This document shows, in pieces, positions 15,288-24,056 of a stretch of DNA of 64,000 nucleotides. This DNA is from Duganella sp. SG902 (GTDB lineage Bacteria > Pseudomonadota > Gammaproteobacteria > Burkholderiales > Burkholderiaceae_D): NCBI RefSeq assembly GCF_013376005.1, contig NZ_JABMJK010000007.1:62001-126000 (forward strand), in the 5' to 3' direction. The notes under the pieces are model-generated. The model had not been told where the DNA came from, searched no databases, and worked only from the letters and a program-made list of their open reading frames with translations. Both the position numbers and the translations under genes were made by a program. The stretch's first letter is position 1. Every line of letters begins with the position of its first letter.

Positions 15288-18161
15288 TTATGGTGCGGTC
15301 TTCGGGCGCTTGAGCACCAGCTTAATCGGACCGAGCAAGCCGGCCGGTTGCGGCGCGAGGTTTTTGAGACCGGGCTTCTTCAAATCGATCATGGCGTTGT
15401 TCGGGCTGTTAAATACACCGATCTGCAACTGATTCACTCCTGGACGCAACATGGCCGTGACATCGGCTTCGAATGGTGGTGCGATCAGCGTCAGTTGCGG
15501 TTTGCCGGCGAACGTCACGATCGCCATATCGCGCACGGCGCCGAGGTCGAGCAACACCTTGCTGTCCGCCTTTAGCCACTCGGCGGGCACCATGACATCG
15601 GCGCGGTACGTGCCTTGCCCGGAGAAGTCGGCCAGCCCGTCAATGGCACGCCAGTCACGCAACCGGTCGAGCGTCAAGCTGCGTTGCACGGCTTTGCCGT
15701 GCTGTCCATGCCCGTCGATCGCCAGCGTCCATGGCCCCGCGCTGAGGTCGATCCAGTCGGTCGGCAGCCAGACCGGCGGCGGCGCCAGACGGCGGTCGGT
15801 GAAGACAAGCAATGCGGCGCCACCGGCGGCGATATCAACGCTGACTTCCGTGCGCCCGTCCTTGAACCGGGCATGCAATCCCGCCCGCTCACCGGTCGCG
15901 GGATTCCAGCGTTCTGGGTGGCCTGCTGCGCGGGTGGTGAAACTGACGGTCACGGCATGGTCTTTGGGATTGTGCAGGAAATACGCAGAGCGCCCGTCCA
16001 ATGTCTTCTCGATGAACAGACACGGCGCGCTGGTGAATGCCAGGTTGTCCGGGATCTTGGCCTGGCGCAGCGTGGCGGCCAACGATTCTGGCCTGGCGAG
16101 GCGCGCTCCCGCTTGCAGTGCGGCCTGCACGGACTCCCGGACCAAGCGGTCCTGCGCGGCATGGTCGCGATATCCCGCCGCACGCGTTGGCGGTTGCTCG
16201 GCAAAAAAAATGGGTAAGCCGGCCCGAGCGAATCGCGCCAATTGCATGGCCGATGGCGCAGGCAGGCTGGGACGCGCCGGCAGGATCAGTGCGGCATAGC
16301 GGGCGCCCCCTTGCGTGACCAGCTCGCGGTTGAGCACGTGGCTCTGCGCGATGCTGTCGTCGTTGATGCGGTCATAGTCGTAGCCGTTGTCCAGCAGGTG
16401 TGTGATCAACTCCTCTGTCGGCTGCGGCTCGATACCATGGAAATAGGTGCTATCGCCCAGATATACGGCCAACGGCACGACATTGTCGCTGTTCTGCATG
16501 ATGCCTTGTACTCCGCCGATATAGGTGTTGAGGCAGCCGATCGCGTTCCAGAGTGGATTCCCTTCGTTGATCATGCTGCTGAAACCTGGCAGGAAGGGGC
16601 TCGGCGCGAACGGATACCAGCCGGGCCAGGTTTCGCGGTGCAGCGCGTAGGGGAAGCCGTGCATGACGATCGCGTTGACACCACTGGCAAACAGCAGGTT
16701 GACCCGTGCCTGCCACTGCGCCGGCGTGACCTCGAACGACCGCAAGGGCCAGCACAGGCTTTCGCAGCTCACCCGCTTGCGTCCGTACAGGTTGGCCGCG
16801 GCGCGCGCCAAACGCAGGAAGTGCGTATTGCCCGTGCCTTCCAGATCCTCGGTCTCGGGAATGTCGGCAAGCCCATAGATTTTCAGGAGGTCGCCCGGCG
16901 CGCCATGGGCCTGGACGCGTCCCAGCAATCCGTGGCCGTGATTCCAGTCAACGAAAGGACGGTAGAAATTCTCAATGATCAGTTCCGACAGCGTGAGCCG
17001 GTAGTCGGCGCGGATCCGGTCGCCGGCATGGCCTGCATCGAAATAGGGCAAGGAGACATGCGGATTCCAGGATTCCATCCAGCCCGGCTGCAGCAGGTGC
17101 GGCAGATAGGGCGTCAGGTCATAACCGCGCCGCGCCTGGAACTGGTCCAGCAGATCCTCCGACCAATACAAATCAGGCATTAGCTCCAGGCTGTCAATGA
17201 AGGTGGCGCGCAGGGCCCGTGCCGGCTTGCCGTTCGCGGCCAGTGGCGCGCCAACGCGGCGTGCATGCGCGTCGAATGCGTCGCGTTTGAAATGGTCCAG
17301 CACCAATTGCGGACCTTCCCCGACGCCGGCCAGCACCGGGCTGTCCACCACGAATTGCTTGAACGCGACGATTTGCCACTGGCCGGCGCTGGGCGGTACC
17401 CAGTCCAGTACGCCATCCGGGCCCAACCGATCGGTAACCACAATGCCCTCGGCCAGGTCCGCCTTGCCGGCCGTCTTGACCACGGATGAGCGGAAATTTT
17501 TGTCATTCTCCAGCACCGGCGCCGTGCTCTTGATGGCCACCACCGCGACCAGCTTTTGCCGCGCCGCGATACGGTCGCGCCAATCCGCCGCGCGCGGATC
17601 GTTGGCGCGCGCGTCAAGCGGCGAGATTGCGCCCATCTTGCGCGTATGCGCCGGGAGCTGGAGGCGGATCGGCGCTGTCAGTGGCGCTTGAACGCTGGTG
17701 ACGGCGGGCGTGAGTTCGATCAGCGCCAGCTCCGGTGTGATTGCAAAGCCTCCGCCGGATGGCCACGCCGAGCCGAAGGTCAAATCGATCTGCAAACCCT
17801 GTTGCCGGGCTTGGTCGGTGCACACATCCACGTGGGCGAAGAAGGCCGGATTGGCATAGTCGTTGATCCGCGCCCGTTCCTGCTTGCTCAGATGGGGAAT
17901 GCCGGGGTTGAAGGCTTGGATTTCAGCGCCGCCAAAACCAGCCTGATCCAGGAGCCGGATCTCGCGGCGCAATTCCTCGTCGGCGACGGCGCCGCTAGGC
18001 CACCACCAGCGTACCCATGGCCTGGCCTGAGCGGGGGGGCGCGAAAACAGTTGTTGGAAGGTTTTTCGGGGATTTGCCCCATTGGCGACGCCGGGCGGTA
18101 GCGTCGCCGCGCTAGCCATGGCTGTTATCGATGTAAGAAAATCTCGGCGGGTCAAGGCCAT
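15288..18161 (-). CDS. GH106 alpha-L-rhamnosidase, Tat-exported
   Basis: A 957-residue enzyme predicted to release alpha-L-rhamnose from glycans or plant glycosides. It begins with a twin-arginine signal (LTRRDFLTSITAMASAAT), consistent with folded export. Family marks include RPWVRWWWPSGAVADEELRREI near residue 48, a hallmark of GH106, then GFGGAEIQAFNPG, DSLELMPDLYWSEDLLDQF, ARAAANLYGRKRVSCESLCW and a C-terminal galactose-binding-like beta-sandwich (RADVMVPAEWLKADSKVLLDLGAVRDMAIVTF in pieces). The ATG at 18161 has GGAG upstream and starts the Tat signal; an upstream ATG at 18230 would run through the promoter. It is divergent from the DUF1593 remnant and shares regulatory site B. Confidence 0.9.
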   Translation of the reverse strand: MALTRRDFLTSITAMASAATLPPGVANGANPRKTFQQLFSRPPAQARPWVRWWWPSGAVADEELRREIRLLDQAGFGGAEIQAFNPGIPHLSKQERARINDYANPAFFAHVDVCTDQARQQGLQIDLTFGSAWPSGGGFAITPELALIELTPAVTSVQAPLTAPIRLQLPAHTRKMGAISPLDARANDPRAADWRDRIAARQKLVAVVAIKSTAPVLENDKNFRSSVVKTAGKADLAEGIVVTDRLGPDGVLDWVPPSAGQWQIVAFKQFVVDSPVLAGVGEGPQLVLDHFKRDAFDAHARRVGAPLAANGKPARALRATFIDSLELMPDLYWSEDLLDQFQARRGYDLTPYLPHLLQPGWMESWNPHVSLPYFDAGHAGDRIRADYRLTLSELIIENFYRPFVDWNHGHGLLGRVQAHGAPGDLLKIYGLADIPETEDLEGTGNTHFLRLARAAANLYGRKRVSCESLCWPLRSFEVTPAQWQARVNLLFASGVNAIVMHGFPYALHRETWPGWYPFAPSPFLPGFSSMINEGNPLWNAIGCLNTYIGGVQGIMQNSDNVVPLAVYLGDSTYFHGIEPQPTEELITHLLDNGYDYDRINDDSIAQSHVLNRELVTQGGARYAALILPARPSLPAPSAMQLARFARAGLPIFFAEQPPTRAAGYRDHAAQDRLVRESVQAALQAGARLARPESLAATLRQAKIPDNLAFTSAPCLFIEKTLDGRSAYFLHNPKDHAVTVSFTTRAAGHPERWNPATGERAGLHARFKDGRTEVSVDIAAGGAALLVFTDRRLAPPPVWLPTDWIDLSAGPWTLAIDGHGQHGKAVQRSLTLDRLRDWRAIDGLADFSGQGTYRADVMVPAEWLKADSKVLLDLGAVRDMAIVTFAGKPQLTLIAPPFEADVTAMLRPGVNQLQIGVFNSPNNAMIDLKKPGLKNLAPQPAGLLGPIKLVLKRPKTAP

Positions 18162-18194
18162 TGGGTGTCTCCGGGTGGTGTTTTCCGTCACCAC

Positions 18195-18266
18195 ATTCTG
18201 GTGCCCTTGCGGCGCCGGAGCATCGTCCATTCAGACGGGAGGCCGGCGGCGCAATAAGTTTACATT
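18195..18266. promoter_or_regulatory. Regulatory dyad site B with divergent promoters
   Basis: CATCGTCCATTCAGACGGG (18221-18239) contains CGTC-N6-GACG centred at 18230.5. A -10-like TACATT (18261-18266) faces the plus-strand DUF1593 remnant, and CAGAAT (minus strand, 18200-18195) faces the GH106 gene. Both hexamers start exactly 30.5 bp from the centre, so one dyad would sit near -42.5 for both promoters. The GH106 leader would be about 27 bases long. Confidence 0.68.
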
Positions 18267-18324
18267 ATCGTGTATTTGTTGGAATTTTTGCCGTATAGTG
18301 ACTTTATTCCACACGGGAGACAGT

Positions 18325-18765
18325 ATGCGAAAATTAACAGGCGCGATCTTGCTTGGCGCCGCGCTGATGGACGGTGGCGCACCGGCACATGCCGGGACGA
18401 CGGCGCGGCGCGGCGCGCAGGAAGCGCGACAAAGGCTGTTCGTGCTAACGGACATCGAAGCCGATCCCGACGATACCCAGTCGTTGATCAGGCTGATGTT
18501 ATACGCGAATCAGTTCGACATCGAGGGCATCGTCGCCACCACCTCGGTGCATATGAAGAACGTCGTCCACCCCGATGCGGTGCGCTCAGTCATCCGGCGC
18601 TATGGACAGGTGCGACCGAACCTGCTCAAGCATGAGTCCGGATATTGCTTGCCCGCGAACCTCGTCCAGCCCACGTCCTGTTGCAATATCACTTCCGGCG
18701 GCGTGTTCTGCGCGATGATGTCCCATGGCGTGCTCCCCGGTGCGCCTGCCATTTCCTGCGCGTGA
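18325..18765 (+). pseudogene. 3'-truncated DUF1593 nucleoside-hydrolase-like gene
   Basis: Residues 1-107 or so match the N-terminal third of the DUF1593 protein at 60926-62434: a signal peptide (ILLGAALMDGGAPAHAG), then FVLTDIEADPDDTQSLIRLMLYANQFDIEGIVATTS against [32 protein letters not shown], and GQVRPNLLKHESGY against AKVRPNLMLHAPGW. After about 18645 homology stops and the frame continues as meaningless sequence antisense to the isomerase gene on the other strand. The DPDD-type metal/ribose motif is retained, but most of the catalytic domain is absent. The promoter (site B) and ribosome site (GGGAGA) look intact, so a short inactive peptide could still be made. A deletion joining two convergent genes explains the structure. 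Confidence 0.8.
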
Positions 18766-19232
18766 TTGTGGTAGCCGATACGCATGCCTTGCGCGATCAG
18801 CGCGGCGGACAGGGCGGTCAGCTCTGCGGCCAATTCGTTGCTCAGCGCCGGCGTGGCGCCGCGCCGGTCCATTGAGATGAACAGGTGATGGCAGCCCAGC
18901 GCAGCGTAAAACGCCGTGGTCGCCTCGATGTGCTGCGGCGCCAGTTGTCCGAGCTCGAGGTGGGCGCCGGCGCAGGCAAGGCCGTTGCGATCGAAGAGTG
19001 CCCGCAGGCCGGTGGGATTCTGCCGGTAGGGGCCGAACTGGCCGGCGAATTCGACACCCTGGAATCCCATGTGCGCGATCTTGTTCAGTACCCCGTCGAA
19101 GTCCCTGCGGAGATCGTCCTTGACCGACCATAATTGCAAGCCTATGCGCGTCGCCGCTGACGGGGTTTGGGCCATGGTGCCCGGGGCAAGCAAGGCCAGC
19201 AGCAAGGGCAGGGTGGCGTGCGTCGCTCTCAT
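18600..19232 (-). pseudogene. 3'-truncated sugar phosphate isomerase/epimerase (TIM-barrel)
   Basis: A secreted xylose-isomerase-like TIM-barrel protein (signal peptide LPLLLALLAPGTMA) with IGLQLWSVKDDLRRDFDGVL, MGFQGVEFAG, LELGQLAPQHIEATTAFYAALG and GYHNHAQEM, the usual order of this family. Family members are commonly about 270-300 residues long; here homology ends after QQDVGWTRFAGK near residue 190, and the last 15 or so residues are the reverse complement of the neighbouring DUF1593 gene. The missing part would hold the last barrel strands and metal ligands, so the product is unlikely to be active. GGAG precedes the ATG at 19232. Site C lies upstream. Confidence 0.78.
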
Positions 19233-19270
19233 GTTGTCTCCGTGTCGGTCAGGTCTGGTGGATGCACCGG

Positions 19271-19342
19271 ATTGTGGGGAGGGGGAGAGGGCCGTGCACC
19301 GTCCAAATGGACGATGACCGTCAGCGATAAACGACAGATTAT
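19271..19342. promoter_or_regulatory. Regulatory dyad site C with divergent promoters
   Basis: ACCGTCCAAATGGACGATG (19298-19316; reverse complement CATCGTCCATTTGGACGGT) contains CGTC-N6-GACG centred at 19306.5. GATTAT at 19337-19342 faces the GH3 gene at 19373, and CACAAT (minus strand, 19276-19271) faces the truncated isomerase. Both match four of six -10 positions and both begin 30.5 bp from the centre, as at site B. Confidence 0.68.
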
Positions 19343-19372
19343 GATGGGGGAGATATTATCGAGAGGATATGT

Positions 19373-21586
19373 ATGAAACTGGAAACAAAGGGCGGCGCGC
19401 GGCGCATGCGGCTGGTTGCCGCGGCTTGTCTCGCGGCAATATCTGTCGGCGCAATGGCGATGCGGCCTGCCGTGGCGCAAGACGCGTCGGATGCGTGGGC
19501 CGCGTCGGTCCTGGGCCAGATGACGCAGGACGAGAAGTTTGATCTGGTGCGCGGCAGTAATCCGTTCGCGGCCAGGCCCAAGCTGGGCGCGGAGGTTGCC
19601 AAGGGCGCCGGCTATGTGAAGGGCGTGCCGCGTCTGGGCGTGCCGTTCCTGACCGAGAGCGATGCCAGCGTGGGGGTGGCCAACATGACGGGCGGGCTCA
19701 GGCCGGGCGACGTGGCGACCGCGCTGCCATCGACCGCTTTGCTGGCATCGACCTGGGATGCCCGGCTGGTCGAGCGCGGCAGTGCCATGATCGGCGCGGA
19801 GGCCCGCGACAAAGGATTTAACGTGTTGCTCGCTGGCGGCGTGAATCTCGCGCGTGAGCCGAGGAACGGCCGCAACTTTGAATATTTTGGTGAGGACCCG
19901 CTGTTGGCCGGCACGCTGGCGGGCCACGCCATCCGTGGCGTCCAGTCGAACCACGTGATGTCGACCATCAAGCACTTTGCGCTGAATACGCAGGAGACCG
20001 GGCGCACCATCCTGACGGCCGACATGGAGCAAGGCGCACTGCGCGAGAGCGATCTGCTGGCATTTGAAATCGGCATAGAAATCGGTCAGCCCGGTTCCGT
20101 GATGTGCGCCTACAACAAGATCAATGGCGTGTTCGGCTGCGAAAACGCCTTCCTCCTGAACGACGTCCTGCGCCGCGACTGGGGCTACAAGGGATTTGTC
20201 ATGTCCGACTGGGGCGCGGTGCATGGTCCGTCGATTGCGCAGGGGCTGGATCAGGAATCGGGCACCACCCCGGCCGACGCCGGCTATTTCGGCGCGCAGC
20301 TGCGTGCGGCACTGGCGGCCGGCACGGTCAAGCAAGCGGACCTGGATCAGTCGGTGCGCCGCATCCTGCGTTCCATCCATGCAGTTGGCCTGGCCGACCA
20401 TCCGCCGGCGCAGAAGCCGATCGACTACGAGGCCAACGCACGCGTGGCCCAGGAGGTGGCGGAGGCCGGCATAGTGCTGCTCAAGAACGAGCGCCAGCTG
20501 CTGCCCATCGCCGCCTCGGTCCGCACCATCCTGGTGGTGGGCGGGCACGCCGATGTGGGCGTGCTCGCGGGCGGCGGCGGTTCCTCGCAGGTCAACCCGG
20601 TAGGCGGTGCGGCGTTGAAGCTGCCGGCCGCCTTCGGCAAAAAGCTCTACAGCAATTCGTCGCCGATGGTTGCCCTGCGCAAGGCCATGCCGCAGGCACG
20701 TATTTCGTTTGACGATGGCAGCGATCCGCGCCGCGCCGCCGAGGCTGCCGGCAAGGCTGACCTTGTCGTGGTGTTCGGCGAACAGTTCACGACCGAAACC
20801 ATGGATGTGAAGAACCTGAGTTTGCCGGACAATCAGGATGCGCTGATCGCGGCCGTCGCGAGCGCCAATCCTGCCACCGTGGTGGTGCTGGTGACGGGCG
20901 GCCCGGTGCTCATGCCCTGGCTGGACCAGGTCGGCGCTGTCCTGGAAGCCTGGTATCCCGGTCAGCGCGGCGGCGATGCGATTGCGCGCATCCTGACGGG
21001 ACAGGTCAATCCCTCCGGCCGGCTGGCGATGACCTTCCCGGCCAGCGAATCGCAGCTGCCCAACCCCACGATTCCTGGCTATGAGATGGCGGGCGAGACG
21101 GTGCAGCGCGACCTCTACGGCTTGCCGAAAGACATGAAGCCGTTTTCGGTAACCTATCCGGAAGGGGCGAACGCAGGCTATCGCTGGTTCGACCACACCG
21201 GGGCGAAACCCTTGTTCCCGTTCGGCCATGGGTTGAGCTATACGCGCTTCGTGTACAGGAATCTGCGCGTGGCCGGCGGCATGCGGCCGCGCTTGTCGTT
21301 TGCCATTGCCAATACTGGCCATCGTGCCGGCGCAGACGTCGCCCAGGTGTACGCGCGCGTCAACGGCGTCAAGCGCCTGGTTGGCTGGAGCCGGGTGGAT
21401 CTCAAACCGGGCGAAAGCCGGCTGGTATCGGTCGAGGTCGATCCTCGGATCATGGCCCGCTTTGACGTGGCGGCGAACAACTGGCATCTCGCGGCGGGCA
21501 CTTACGACATCGAGATCGGCGCCAATGTCAATCAGCCTTCCTTGAAGGCGAAATTGCGGCTTGATGAACAACGGATCAAACCCTGA
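19373..21586 (+). CDS. GH3 beta-glucosidase-like enzyme
   Basis: A 737-residue secreted GH3 enzyme. The signal peptide (RLVAAACLAAISVGAMAMRPAVAQ) is followed by MTQDEKFDLVRG near residue 48, a barrel with TESDASVGVANM, GVNLAREPRNGRNFEYFGEDP, KHFALNTQE near 202 and VMSDWGAVHG near 277 containing the nucleophile Asp. The sandwich domain has GGGGSSQVNP, a feature of the thermostable-glucosidase-like GH3 group, and the C-terminal domain ends with DIEIGANVNQPSLKAK. GAGAGGA lies just upstream of the ATG. It is the first gene after site C and is followed after 8 bp by another GH3, so the two form an operon. Confidence 0.92.
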   Translation: MKLETKGGARRMRLVAAACLAAISVGAMAMRPAVAQDASDAWAASVLGQMTQDEKFDLVRGSNPFAARPKLGAEVAKGAGYVKGVPRLGVPFLTESDASVGVANMTGGLRPGDVATALPSTALLASTWDARLVERGSAMIGAEARDKGFNVLLAGGVNLAREPRNGRNFEYFGEDPLLAGTLAGHAIRGVQSNHVMSTIKHFALNTQETGRTILTADMEQGALRESDLLAFEIGIEIGQPGSVMCAYNKINGVFGCENAFLLNDVLRRDWGYKGFVMSDWGAVHGPSIAQGLDQESGTTPADAGYFGAQLRAALAAGTVKQADLDQSVRRILRSIHAVGLADHPPAQKPIDYEANARVAQEVAEAGIVLLKNERQLLPIAASVRTILVVGGHADVGVLAGGGGSSQVNPVGGAALKLPAAFGKKLYSNSSPMVALRKAMPQARISFDDGSDPRRAAEAAGKADLVVVFGEQFTTETMDVKNLSLPDNQDALIAAVASANPATVVVLVTGGPVLMPWLDQVGAVLEAWYPGQRGGDAIARILTGQVNPSGRLAMTFPASESQLPNPTIPGYEMAGETVQRDLYGLPKDMKPFSVTYPEGANAGYRWFDHTGAKPLFPFGHGLSYTRFVYRNLRVAGGMRPRLSFAIANTGHRAGADVAQVYARVNGVKRLVGWSRVDLKPGESRLVSVEVDPRIMARFDVAANNWHLAAGTYDIEIGANVNQPSLKAKLRLDEQRIKP

Positions 21587-21594
21587 CCAGCATT

Positions 21595-23883
21595 ATGGAC
21601 AACTTGAACGCCACCTTCCCCTTCAACCGCTCGCGCCGGGCCTTCCTGGCCGGTTCCCTGGCGGTTACCACCATTGGCTTCAGCCTGCCGGGCATCGCCG
21701 CCACGCGGACCGTTGCCGACCCGTTCATTGAGCGGCTGCTCAAGCGGATGACCATCGAGGAAAAAGCCGGCCAGTTGACGATGAACGGCGCCCAAGGCAT
21801 CGGGCGCCTCGTCAATCCGGATACCGGTCCGGAGCCCGGCCTGCAGACCACGTTGAACGACATTGCGCAAGGCCGCCTCACGGGATTGTTCAATGCCGAC
21901 GACGTCAAGCTGGGACGCGCCATGCAAAAAATTGCGGTCGAGAAGTCGCGCCTGGGCATTCCGCTGATCTTCGCCGCCGACATCATCCATGGCCTGAAAA
22001 CCGCGTTTCCGGTCCCGCTGGGCGAGGCGGCCAGTTTTGATGCCGACCTGTGCGCGCGCACTGCACGCGCGACAGCCATCGAGGCCACGGCGTTCGGCGT
22101 TCAGTGGACGTTTGCGCCGGCGGTCGACATCGCGCGCGATCAGCGCTGGGGCCGCGTTGTTGAGGGCGCCGGTGAGGATCCCTGGCTGGGCAGCCGCCTT
22201 GCGGAGGCGCGCGTGCGCGGCTTCCAGGGCGGCGATCTGCGCGCCGACGACTCGCTGCTGGCCTGTCCCAAGCACTTTGCCGGCTACGGCGCCGTCCAGG
22301 GGGGCATGGACTACAACACGGCCGACATTCCGGAAACCACCTTGCGCGAAGTCCATCTGCCGCCGTTCAAGGCCGCTTTCGACGCGGGCGCGTTATCGAC
22401 CATGGCCAGCTTCAACGACACTGGTGGCGTGCCGTCGACCGGCAACCGCCATCTGCTGACCGGCATCCTGCGCGGCGAATGGGGGTTCCGCGGGCTGGTC
22501 GTGTCGGACTTCAATTCGGAAAAAGAACTGATCGACCATGGCTACGCCGCCGACGAAGCGGACGCTGTTTATAAGGCGGTCATGGCGGGCTGCGATATGT
22601 CGATCCAGGGTGGCCTGTATCTCAAGCATATCCCGGCGCTGGTCAAGTCGGGGCGGCTGAAAATGGCGGTGGTGGATGAGGCGGTGCGGCGCGTTCTGCG
22701 GGTGAAGAAGGCGCTGGGCCTGTTCGAGAATCCGTACCGCTCGCTCGATCCGGCACGCTTGGACACGGATATCCGCCGGCCGGACACCGTAGCGCTGGCG
22801 CGCGAGGCCGGGCGCAAGGCCATTGTCCTGCTGAAAAATGATCGCAGCCTGCTGCCTTTGCCGAAGTCGGGCAAATCGATCGCGCTGATCGGTCCGTTCG
22901 TTACAGACAAGAATAATGCCTTGGGGCCGTGGATGGTGTTTCCGGATATGAAGTCGGCCGTCACCCTGGAGCAGGGCGTGCGCGAGGCGCTGGGCGCCAA
23001 TGCCAACCTGGCGGTGGCGGCGGGCAGCGGGGTTGAGCGCCCGCTCGCCGGCGGGATCGAGGCCGCGGTGGCGGCCGCCCGGGGAGCGGACGTCGTGGTG
23101 CTGTACGTCGGCGAGGCGGCCAATATGTCGGGCGAGGGCGCTTCGCGGGTGGATATCACCATCCCCAAGGCGCAGGTCGACCTGATTGACGCGGTGGCGG
23201 CGGTGGGCAAGCCGATGGTGATACTGCTCAAGCACGGGCGGGCGCTGGAGTTGCCGAATTCGGTCAGGAATGCCCAGGCCGTCGTGTGCACCTGGTTCCT
23301 GGGCTCGGAATCGGGCAACGCGATCGCCGACGTGCTGTTCGGCGATTTCGCGCCCCAGGGACGCTTGCCAGTCAGCTTCCCCCGCCGCGCCGGCCAGCAG
23401 CCGTTCTACTACAACCACCGCGTGACCGGAAGGCCCAGCTTGACCGAGGGGCCGCCGGTCGGCGCGCGTTACCGGGAAGTGTCAACCAGCGCGCTGTATC
23501 CGTTCGGCCATGGCCTTGGCTATTCGACGGTCACCTATGGCGCGACCGAAATCAGCCAGGCCCGCGTGCCAAAAAACGGCACGCTGTCGATCAAGGCGCG
23601 CGTCACCAATACCGGTACGCGCAAACACCATGAAGTCGCCCAGCTGTACCTGCGGATCAAGGTTGCAGACATCGTGCAGCCGCTGCGGGCGTTGAAGGGC
23701 ATCCGGCACCTCGAGCTGGCTGCCGGCGAAAGCGCGGAGGTCGAGTTCGCGCTGACGGCCCGGGATCTCGCGTATGTCCACGCAGATACCGTGACGCGCA
23801 CGGACGCCGGCGTGTTCGAGGTTGTGATCGCGCCGGATGCGGCGGCGGGCCAGCCCGTGCCATTCGTCCTCACGGGCGCATAG
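21595..23883 (+). CDS. bglX: GH3 beta-glucosidase, BglX-like, Tat-exported
   Basis: A 762-residue enzyme with a twin-arginine signal (SRRAFLAGSLAVTTIGFSLPG) near residue 13. BglX-type marks are MTIEEKAGQLTMNG near 52, FAADIIHGLKTAFPVPLGEAASFD near 123, DQRWGRVVEGAGEDPWLGSRLAEARVRGFQG near 180 in pieces, KHFAGYGAVQGGMDYNTAD, and LVVSDFNSEKEL near 303 with the nucleophile Asp. A fibronectin-III-like domain begins near 660. It is only 8 bp after the preceding GH3, with a poor ribosome site, so translation may depend on coupling. The two GH3 proteins belong to different subgroups and may remove different terminal residues from one substrate. Confidence 0.93.
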   Translation: MDNLNATFPFNRSRRAFLAGSLAVTTIGFSLPGIAATRTVADPFIERLLKRMTIEEKAGQLTMNGAQGIGRLVNPDTGPEPGLQTTLNDIAQGRLTGLFNADDVKLGRAMQKIAVEKSRLGIPLIFAADIIHGLKTAFPVPLGEAASFDADLCARTARATAIEATAFGVQWTFAPAVDIARDQRWGRVVEGAGEDPWLGSRLAEARVRGFQGGDLRADDSLLACPKHFAGYGAVQGGMDYNTADIPETTLREVHLPPFKAAFDAGALSTMASFNDTGGVPSTGNRHLLTGILRGEWGFRGLVVSDFNSEKELIDHGYAADEADAVYKAVMAGCDMSIQGGLYLKHIPALVKSGRLKMAVVDEAVRRVLRVKKALGLFENPYRSLDPARLDTDIRRPDTVALAREAGRKAIVLLKNDRSLLPLPKSGKSIALIGPFVTDKNNALGPWMVFPDMKSAVTLEQGVREALGANANLAVAAGSGVERPLAGGIEAAVAAARGADVVVLYVGEAANMSGEGASRVDITIPKAQVDLIDAVAAVGKPMVILLKHGRALELPNSVRNAQAVVCTWFLGSESGNAIADVLFGDFAPQGRLPVSFPRRAGQQPFYYNHRVTGRPSLTEGPPVGARYREVSTSALYPFGHGLGYSTVTYGATEISQARVPKNGTLSIKARVTNTGTRKHHEVAQLYLRIKVADIVQPLRALKGIRHLELAAGESAEVEFALTARDLAYVHADTVTRTDAGVFEVVIAPDAAAGQPVPFVLTGA

Positions 23884-23913
23884 TCTGATCAGCTTGGAGA
23901 CTGTGGTTTTTTG

Positions 23914-23940
23914 GGTTCATTTCGGCGGAGTGAACCGTTT
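23914..23940 (+). terminator. Possible terminator after the GH3 pair
   Basis: GGTTCA (23914-23919) and TGAACC (23931-23936) can form a 6-bp stem with an 11-base loop, followed by GTTT. The stem is modest and the T-run short, so this is a weak intrinsic terminator or partial attenuator just before regulatory site E. Confidence 0.4.
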
Positions 23941-23941
23941 T

Positions 23942-23987
23942 ACCGTCTGAATGGACGATGTCCGCCCCCCCCAAGCAGGTTCAGGAT
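23942..23987 (+). promoter_or_regulatory. Regulatory dyad site E upstream of the TonB-dependent receptor
   Basis: ACCGTCTGAATGGACGATG (23942-23960), the reverse complement of the site B consensus, is centred at 23950.5. At the usual distance the best hexamer is CAGGAT (23982-23987), one base further out than at the other sites and matching only three of six -10 positions. The operator match is excellent, the promoter match weak. Confidence 0.55.
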
Positions 23988-24056
23988 GGTAACGCAGTTG
24001 GCAACATAGAAGAACATCTGCATCAGCACATACACCCGGAATTATTTGGAGACAAG

